Assembly (NCBI GenBank): GCA_017415945.1
Contig: JAFQDR010000196.1
Span: 1-28,640 of the forward strand
Reading direction: 5' to 3'
Length of the DNA: 28,640 bases
Source: Oscillospiraceae bacterium
Lineage (GTDB): Bacteria; Bacillota_A; Clostridia; Oscillospirales; Oscillospiraceae
Shown here: positions 24,556-28,640 of the stretch, one piece after another
Layout: each line of letters starts with the position of its first letter
How positions within the stretch are numbered: the stretch's first letter is position 1
Position numbers and translations under genes: made by a program
The notes under the pieces: generated by a model
Told to the model about the DNA's origin: nothing
What the model saw: the letters and a program-made list of their open reading frames with translations, nothing else
Databases searched by the model: none

Positions 24556-24735
24556 ATGGATACCAAGAACATGATCCGCGCGGTAGGCCTGGGCATGGCA
24601 GCGGGCGCGGCGGTGAGCATGATGGCAGCACCCCGCAAGAAGCACAAGACCATGATGAAGAAGTCCAACATCAGCAAGGCCATCCGCGCCATGGGCGACG
24701 TACTGGAAGACGTGGAGAACGCCCTCGGCTGGTAA
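24556..24735 (+). CDS. 59-residue small basic protein with N-terminal hydrophobic helix
   Basis: Strong ribosome site AAAGGAGGTC 8 nt before the ATG. The protein starts MDTKNMIRAVGLGMAAGAAV, a short Gly/Ala-rich helix that may insert in the membrane, followed by a basic patch (RKKHKTMMKK) and an amphipathic tail ending DVLEDVENALGW. The pattern resembles short YtxH-like membrane proteins. Function unknown. Codon use and ribosome site make it a real gene. The repeat at 24738 begins 2 nt after its stop codon. Confidence 0.8.
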   Translation: MDTKNMIRAVGLGMAAGAAVSMMAAPRKKHKTMMKKSNISKAIRAMGDVLEDVENALGW

Positions 24736-24737
24736 GC

Positions 24738-24933
24738 GGCGAAATGGATTTCATATCGCTTTTGGCAAGCCAATATAGGATAAAGTTTTTCTTCTGCTCC
24801 CAACCATAACAATGGAATAATCTTCGGCTTGCCAAGAGCGCTCATTCCATCATTTCGCCTTGTTTCGCTCTGCATCCCTTTTCATTTCAAATTCGCAAGC
24901 GAATTTTGCGTTTGATTGAGGGATGCAGCAGCG
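24738..24933. repeat. Nested palindromic repeat, copy 3 (composite, inverted relative to copy 2)
   Basis: Side arms 24738-24771 and 24826-24859 (34 nt each, 24 matching; the outer 9 and inner 10 bp are perfect: GGCGAAATG and TTGGCAAGCC). Then the core 24866-24933: outer arms CGCTCTGCATCCCT / AGGGATGCAGCAGCG, inner AAATTCGC-aa-GCGAATTT. It shares AGAGCGCTCATTCCA with copy 2. No gene inside. Confidence 0.7.
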
Positions 24934-25027
24934 ATTTTGGAAAAAATGTGCATGGGGAAACCAACCATGGTTTCCCTTGAAGACCCTTCCTTCACCCACT
25001 GCAGCAGAGAACCACGAGCGGTACAGC

Positions 25028-25085
25028 CCTCTGCCTCCCCTTTTAAGGGGAGGTGGATTTTGCCGCAGGCAAAAGACGGAGAGGT
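25028..25085. repeat. Short composite palindrome (CCTCCCCTT type)
   Basis: CCTCCCCTT-tt-AAGGGGAGG (25034-25053) followed by TTTTGCC-gca-GGCAAAA (25058-25074), enclosed by CCTCT / AGAGG. Related in design to 4850-5078 and to the right part of element A (15520-15556). Non-coding. Confidence 0.55.
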
Positions 25086-25170
25086 TTTCCTATATGAATC
25101 GGAATGCGCATCTGCCAGTAAAGGGCAATGCCCATTTCTCCTCCACCGAACAAAAATCTTCCTCCGCACC

Positions 25171-25257
25171 GTGGGGCGGCCGCTTGCTGCCGCCGCTTGT
25201 CGGTAAACATCGGCAATCAAATTGGTGCGCCACGGCAGGACCAAGGCCCTGCCCTAC
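25171..25257. repeat. Two REP-like hairpins in inverted orientation
   Basis: 25171-25196 (+): GTGG head and GGCGGCCGCTTGCTGCCGCC hairpin, close to the pair at 6763-6936. 25234-25257 (-): GTAG head with GGCAGGGCCTTGGTCCTGCC. Stem sequences differ; heads and lengths agree. Confidence 0.6.
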
Positions 25258-25289
25258 ATTCGCTCCTACCAACACCTTCACCCCCGTAG

Positions 25290-25366
25290 GGGCCGTCGCC
25301 CGGCCTAAGTTAAGCGGTAAGAACTTAGGCAGACCCCATGCTACGCATATGGGGCCTCGACGGTCC
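25290..25366. repeat. Three-way-junction palindrome
   Basis: An outer 9-bp stem GGGCCGTCG / CGACGGTCC (one G-T pair) encloses two hairpins: CCTAAGTT ... AACTTAGG (25304-25329) and CCCCAT ... ATGGGG (25334-25354). It could be a structured RNA or a repeat remnant; there is no match I recognise. GTAGG directly 5' (25286-25290) recalls the REP heads. Confidence 0.45.
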
Positions 25367-25422
25367 GAGATTTTCACCGCAGCAAAATTTTCTCCCTTGT
25401 GCGGCAACCTACAAAAGGCCTG

Positions 25423-25569
25423 TCATACCGACCGAGCGTTTTCGGTTGGATGGATGATGGACATATACCGCAGTTCTTCGTAAGCAGTATCACGTCCGAT
25501 ACCTTCAAGCGAGTGGAGTGTATCCCCCGGTTGACAGGCAGCGCATGGGGAAGCGCCCTTGCGGTGCAT
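25423..25569 (-). CDS. Possible 48-residue small protein
   Basis: The frame opens with MHRKGASPCAACQPGDTLHS and ends with IIHPTENARSV. GGGGGAGGAG lies upstream at a usable distance (about 11 nt). Codon choice looks like that of real genes nearby, and a CAAC motif may bind metal. No family recognised. It could also be the end of a decayed gene, as the frame is open further upstream to 25671 without a better start. Low confidence. Confidence 0.3.
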   Translation of the reverse strand: MHRKGASPCAACQPGDTLHSLEGIGRDTAYEELRYMSIIHPTENARSV

Positions 25570-25679
25570 CTCCCCATTCACTCCTCCCCCATAAGTATTT
25601 ACAATGAAGAAGCCGCATCCACAAATTCGTACGCAAAACATACTCCTAAAAATTTTTTGGAAAAATTTCAAAAAAAGGC

Positions 25680-25708
25680 TTGCAATTTGATTTCGACTGT
25701 GCTATTAT
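25680..25708 (+). promoter_or_regulatory. Promoter of tRNA-Arg
   Basis: -35 TTGCAA (25680-25685), 17-bp spacer, -10 TATTAT (25703-25708), 28 nt before the mature tRNA 5' end. Confidence 0.8.
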
Positions 25709-25736
25709 AACTGAGCTGTCAGCGAGACAGTGGTAT

Positions 25737-25813
25737 GCGCTCTTAGCTCAGCTGGATAGAGCGTCTGGCTACGGACCAGAAGGTCAGGGGTTCGAATCCC
25801 TTAGAGCGTGCCA
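25737..25813 (+). tRNA. tRNA-Arg (anticodon ACG)
   Basis: 77 nt including an encoded CCA. Acceptor stem GCGCTCT / AGAGCGT, D-arm AGCTCAGCTGGATAGAGC, anticodon stem TCTGG / CCAGA with loop CTACGGA (anticodon ACG, read as ICG for CGU/CGC/CGA), T-arm AGGGGTTCGAATCCCTT, discriminator G. It is the probable attachment site of the adjacent integrase. Confidence 0.95.
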
Positions 25814-25848
25814 AAAACCTCGAAACCGCAAGGTTTCGGGGTTTTTTT
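25814..25848 (+). terminator. Rho-independent terminator of tRNA-Arg
   Basis: Stem CCTCGAAACC / GGTTTCGGGG with loop GCAA, flanked by A- and T-runs (TTTTTTTG). It starts directly after the CCA end. Confidence 0.85.
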
Positions 25849-25951
25849 GTTTTTCTCTGCGATTTTCTCCCCAAAAAGTTCGGGATTCCGCAATTTCCAA
25901 TAGGAGAAAAGTGTTCAAAAAAGGCTGTTTTTCCTGAACAAATTGCGTCCA

Positions 25952-25981
25952 TTCCGCACATTTTCCGCACAAATTCCGCAC
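25952..25981 (+). promoter_or_regulatory. Triple TTCCGCAC repeat at 11-bp steps, candidate integrase-binding sites
   Basis: TTCCGCAC at 25952-25959, 25963-25970 and 25974-25981, exactly 11 bp apart, with a further TTCCGCA at 25886-25892. They lie between the tRNA end and the integrase start, where arm-type integrase or autorepressor sites are expected. Function is inference. Confidence 0.5.
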
Positions 25982-25992
25982 AGACCATAAAA

Positions 25993-27276
25993 ATGACCCT
26001 CAAAAACTCGGAAAGGAAGGGCATTTTGGCAACTGTAAAAGAGTATTTTCGAGACGGAAAACTATATTCCTTCCACTTCACTGCCACTCTTGGAAGGGAC
26101 AAAAACGGAAAACAAATCCGCAAATACAAAACTTGGATTGTCCCAAAAGGTCTCACACCCGCAAAAGCGAAAAAACAGGCACAGGTGGAAGCAGAACTGT
26201 GGGAACGGAGTTTGAAAGAACCATCCCCCGCTCCCCCAGAATCATCACCCAATCAACCGCCCCCGCTCCTGTATCAACTGCAATCACCGCTCTATCATCC
26301 AGTAGAGAGAAGAGATGATTTTGTATCATTCATCAATGATGTGTGGTTCCCCATTCAGGTGAAGGGCAACAACCGCAAGCCGAAAACCGTTGCTTTTTAT
26401 GAAGCCACACTCAAAATCCTGACCGCTTATTTTCAGGGAGCAATCCTCCAAGAGATCAAGCCAATGGACATTGAGCGATATTTGGCGTATCTACAAACCG
26501 ATTATCAGGGGAGATTTGGAAGACCGCTCACAGCGAAAACCGTGCGACATCATTACAGTGCTCTCAACCTGATTTTCAAGTATGCGGAAAAGCAGGAGTT
26601 CATCCTCAAAAATCCAATGGAGCGGGTCAGTGCCCCCAGAAGAGAGCAGAAGCCCGTAGATGCGTTGAACCAAGAGGAAGCGAAAGAGTTTCTGGAAGCG
26701 GTCAATTCCTGCCCGCTCGAATTTCGTTGTATGCTGTTGGTATTGCTGACCACAGGCGTTCGCAGAGGAGAATGTGCGGGACTGCGTTGGGGAGACATCA
26801 ACGACCAAGCGAAAACGGTTTCCGTGAAACGAAATGTGTCCTACACACCGAAAAACGGTCTTGATGTAAATACCCCGAAAACCAGAAACAGCATCCGCAC
26901 CATCCCGCTCATCCCAAGCGTGTATGAAAATCTGCGAGTCTTGCGGGCTTTCACCCAAGCCAAGCACCCACACACCGACCTGCGGAACGCATACATTTTC
27001 CCAAGCAAGGATGATATTTTCACACCTCGCACCCCCGACAGCATCACCCGACATTTGAAGCGGTTTATGGCTCGCAGCGGGCTCCCCGACCTGTCGCCCC
27101 ACGATTTACGCCATTCCTGTGCCTCTCTGCTATTGGCAAACGGAGCCGACATCAAGAGCGTTCAGGACATTCTGGGGCACGCCGACGCAAGCACCACACT
27201 GAACTTTTATGTGCGAGCCGACCTGTCGCAAATGCGGAACTCCACCACGAAATTCGCTGCTGCCTTTGGATTATAA
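25993..27276 (+). CDS. int: Tyrosine recombinase/integrase of a tRNA-Arg-integrated element
   Basis: 427 residues. N-terminal AP2-like arm-binding domain (about 12-60: KEYFRDGKLYSFHFTATLGR), a Pro-rich linker, a SAM-like core-binding domain (about 110-210) and the catalytic domain with Arg in TTGVRRGECAGLRW, HDLRH, GHADASTT and the nucleophile Tyr in NFYVRAD. All tyrosine-recombinase residues are present, so it should be active. The ATG at 25993 has no ribosome site; a TTG at 26026 (LATVKEYF) has GGAAGG 6-7 nt upstream and may be the real start. Position 3' of the tRNA and lower GC than the genes to the left suggest horizontal transfer. Confidence 0.93.
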   Translation: MTLKNSERKGILATVKEYFRDGKLYSFHFTATLGRDKNGKQIRKYKTWIVPKGLTPAKAKKQAQVEAELWERSLKEPSPAPPESSPNQPPPLLYQLQSPLYHPVERRDDFVSFINDVWFPIQVKGNNRKPKTVAFYEATLKILTAYFQGAILQEIKPMDIERYLAYLQTDYQGRFGRPLTAKTVRHHYSALNLIFKYAEKQEFILKNPMERVSAPRREQKPVDALNQEEAKEFLEAVNSCPLEFRCMLLVLLTTGVRRGECAGLRWGDINDQAKTVSVKRNVSYTPKNGLDVNTPKTRNSIRTIPLIPSVYENLRVLRAFTQAKHPHTDLRNAYIFPSKDDIFTPRTPDSITRHLKRFMARSGLPDLSPHDLRHSCASLLLANGADIKSVQDILGHADASTTLNFYVRADLSQMRNSTTKFAAAFGL

Positions 27277-27283
27277 GAGCGGG

Positions 27284-27323
27284 GTATCATCGTCAATCAT
27301 CTGGGTATCATCTTTGTATCATC
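27284..27323 (+). repeat. Three GTATCATC direct repeats after the integrase gene
   Basis: GTATCATC at 27284-27291, 27305-27312 and 27316-27323, starting 8 nt after the integrase stop. TATCATCCAGTAG at 27318-27330 recurs inside the integrase gene near 26292. They may be protein-binding sites (WYL regulator or excisionase); not proven. Confidence 0.4.
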
Positions 27324-27354
27324 CAGTAGCAACCGAATATCATAACCCAAACAA

Positions 27355-27382
27355 ATGGAGAGATGTTTTCACATCTCTCCAT
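27355..27382 (-). terminator. Terminator overlapping the end of the WYL gene
   Basis: Perfect 12-bp stem ATGGAGAGATGT / ACATCTCTCCAT; on the minus strand the loop is GAAA and the tail TTGTTTGGG. The WYL stop codon TGA (27371-27369) spans the edge of the loop. It may also end the integrase transcript on the plus strand. Confidence 0.75.
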
Positions 27383-28442
27383 CATCTTTATACATATCAT
27401 AAACATTTTGAATGAACTTCCGCATCCCTTCCACCACAGGAGCGGGGGAGATGATCTGTGCGGACTTTCCAAAAGTCGCAATCCACGCATAGAACGGCGG
27501 ACTCACTTCCACGGGAACCACCGTCGTGAAATGCTTCTCATCATAGGGAACCATCAAAATATCCTTGCCGAATTGGTCAATGACCGCACTCGCCAAACGA
27601 TTGGAAAAGCGTATCTTCACATCGTAAGCGGTGCCCGCATACATATTGAAGACCTTTGCTTTCTTGGTGTTCGTGGAAATATCCCGCTCTGGTTTGTCTT
27701 TCCCTTCTCTCCGATCTGGGAGCGGGTGGGAGATGTCTTCCATTCGATCGACGCGGAAATAAGAGAACCTCTTCCATTCGCTGACATAGGCATACAAATA
27801 GAAGTTGCCGTCGTTCCACGACAGCGCATAGGGACTGACCTTGTATCTGTCGCCCTTCTTGGAATAACTCTTTTCCTTACTGCGGTCGGGAGTGTAATGG
27901 AAGTAGCGGAAACCGATTTTGCGGTCTTCTTCAATGGCGCGGTAAATCCTGTCCGCATCGCCCACAACGCTGTCATTCATCGAGCGCACGCGGTTCGGCA
28001 CGACTGCCGTTCTGTTCAGCGCGGAGGCCGTTTCCGTGTCAGCCAAATTGCGTATCTTGCGGGTTATCTCATCTGCTTTTCTCTTGGTGATAAACTTGGA
28101 GGCTTGGATGCTATCCACCATCAGACTCAATTCATTTGGTGTAAAGTCGGGGTTCTTTATCCAATAGCCTCTCTTACTCTTATCGTATTCGATTTGAAGC
28201 CCCATCGCATCCCCGCTCAACACCGCAATATCGTGATACAGAGTGTTGTCGGTGATTTCGATGTCGTATGATAACAGCAGATGGTCTTTTATCATCTGCT
28301 TGGTTGCGACCTTGCCTTTGCGGGTGTTCTTGCGCAGGAACTGATAGAGGATGAACTGTCGCTCACCCACTGTATATTCGTTTCCGTTTATCTTCATCTT
28401 TCGCACGACAACCGCCCCCGCTCTTGGTTTTTTGAATATCAT
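27369..28442 (-). CDS. WYL-domain transcriptional regulator
   Basis: Up to 357 residues. An N-terminal winged-helix part (about 25-95: QFILYQFLRKN, TKQMIKDHLL, NTLYHDIAVL, GYWIKNPDF) is followed by a WYL domain (about 165-240: RAIEEDRKIGFRYFHY, YKVSPYALSWNDGNFYLYAY, FSYFRVDRMEDI) and a WCX-like C-terminal part. WYL regulators bind nucleic acid ligands or nucleotides and often control defence or mobile-element genes. The first ATG at 28442 sits inside a TATGAT -10-like box, so translation may begin at the ATG at 28397. Convergent with the integrase. Confidence 0.88.
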   Translation of the reverse strand: MIFKKPRAGAVVVRKMKINGNEYTVGERQFILYQFLRKNTRKGKVATKQMIKDHLLLSYDIEITDNTLYHDIAVLSGDAMGLQIEYDKSKRGYWIKNPDFTPNELSLMVDSIQASKFITKRKADEITRKIRNLADTETASALNRTAVVPNRVRSMNDSVVGDADRIYRAIEEDRKIGFRYFHYTPDRSKEKSYSKKGDRYKVSPYALSWNDGNFYLYAYVSEWKRFSYFRVDRMEDISHPLPDRREGKDKPERDISTNTKKAKVFNMYAGTAYDVKIRFSNRLASAVIDQFGKDILMVPYDEKHFTTVVPVEVSPPFYAWIATFGKSAQIISPAPVVEGMRKFIQNVYDMYKDDGEM

Positions 28443-28454
28443 AGCATACCAAGA

Positions 28455-28494
28455 GAAAAGAAAAAAGAGCAGCTGCCATAATTAGCAACTGCTC
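28455..28494 (-). terminator. Rho-independent terminator of the VOC gene
   Basis: On the minus strand: GAGCAGTTGC / GCAGCTGCTC (10 bp, one G-T pair), 8-nt loop, then TTTTTTCTTTTC. It lies about 72 nt after the stop codon of the partial gene at the window edge. Confidence 0.8.
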
Positions 28495-28565
28495 GATAAA
28501 TTGGAATTTGACTCTCCGTCAAACTGAAAGTTGTCGCTCTACTTTCAAAGATATAATTTTATCCT

Positions 28566-28640
28566 CTATTTATCTTTCTCTTCATATGGTTTATCCCAAG
28601 AACCAATTTCAATAACATTACCTTCTGGGTCAGCTATAAA
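28566..28640 (-). CDS. VOC/glyoxalase-family protein, C-terminal end only
   Basis: Only the last 24 residues are inside the window. DPEGNVIEIGSWDKPYEE is the closing strand motif of vicinal-oxygen-chelate proteins (glyoxalase I, bleomycin or fosfomycin resistance type), with the Glu of VIEI as the usual metal ligand. Substrate cannot be told. The gene continues beyond the right edge. Confidence 0.75.
   Translation of the reverse strand, partial: FIADPEGNVIEIGSWDKPYEEKDK

Noticed and set aside
23387..24574. Plus-strand frame of 395 codons opposite ymdB
   Set aside because: Shadow of the conserved YmdB coding sequence; it also runs through element B and the REP pair.
25090..25407. 105-codon minus-strand frame in the gap before tRNA-Arg
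   Set aside because: It is a translation of several palindromic repeats and has no ribosome site.

Overview
The window looks like a stretch of chromosome from a GC-moderate, Gram-positive anaerobe of the Clostridia, most likely a gut-type Oscillospiraceae or Ruminococcaceae relative. Reasons, all from the sequence and family knowledge: LuxS, a GreA-like factor, a YmdB-type phosphodiesterase, 2-hydroxyacyl-CoA dehydratase activase proteins typical of amino-acid-fermenting clostridia, an SLH-anchored surface protein with BspA-like repeats, strong AGGAGG ribosome sites, TTGNNN-N17-TATAAT promoters, and intergenic DNA crowded with palindromic repeats. No species can be named from this alone.

Layout. 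1-1300: a small cupin and a DUF308 membrane protein on the minus strand. 1411-2654: luxS and mtnN, which together detoxify S-adenosylhomocysteine and yield the AI-2 precursor. 2655-3188: repeat-filled gap. 3189-4787: a beta-CASP metallo-beta-lactamase. 5281-6681: a degenerate kinase domain joined through a membrane segment to a C-type-lectin-like domain. 7056-13865: a 2,269-residue secreted protein (signal peptide, transglutaminase-like, BspA-like leucine-rich repeats, four blocks of Cys-rich repeats, a 22-unit Pro/Thr repeat, SGNH hydrolase, three SLH domains). 13938-15176: a minus-strand pair, an SDR and a SnoaL-fold protein with features reminiscent of bile-acid BaiA and BaiE. 15608-16282: an EcsC-like protein. 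16507-17325: a 50-residue small protein divergent from two small XRE regulators. 17517-18020: GreA-like factor. 18424-22671: a two-gene unit of an activase-type ATPase and an HgdB-like partner. 23005-24735: DUF378 protein, YmdB-like phosphodiesterase and a 59-residue small protein. 25737-25813: tRNA-Arg(ACG), followed at once by a tyrosine integrase, a WYL regulator and the end of a VOC protein. This right end looks like the start of an integrated element that continues past the window.

The most unusual signal is in the intergenic DNA. Two non-coding, hairpin-rich elements (287 and 228 bp) share the start CAGACTGTCAA and each sits inside a transcription terminator: the whole terminator hairpin (11-bp stem, 4-nt loop) is duplicated as a 28- or 29-bp direct repeat on both sides. 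The two terminators are unrelated in sequence, so the repeats look like target duplications made by a small mobile element that selects terminator hairpins. A second family consists of about a dozen short hairpins led by GTAG or GTGG, often in inverted pairs, which matches the definition of REP/BIME sequences. A third family is a composite of about 120-210 nt with nested palindromes whose stems show compensatory changes between copies. No transposase for any of them is encoded here.
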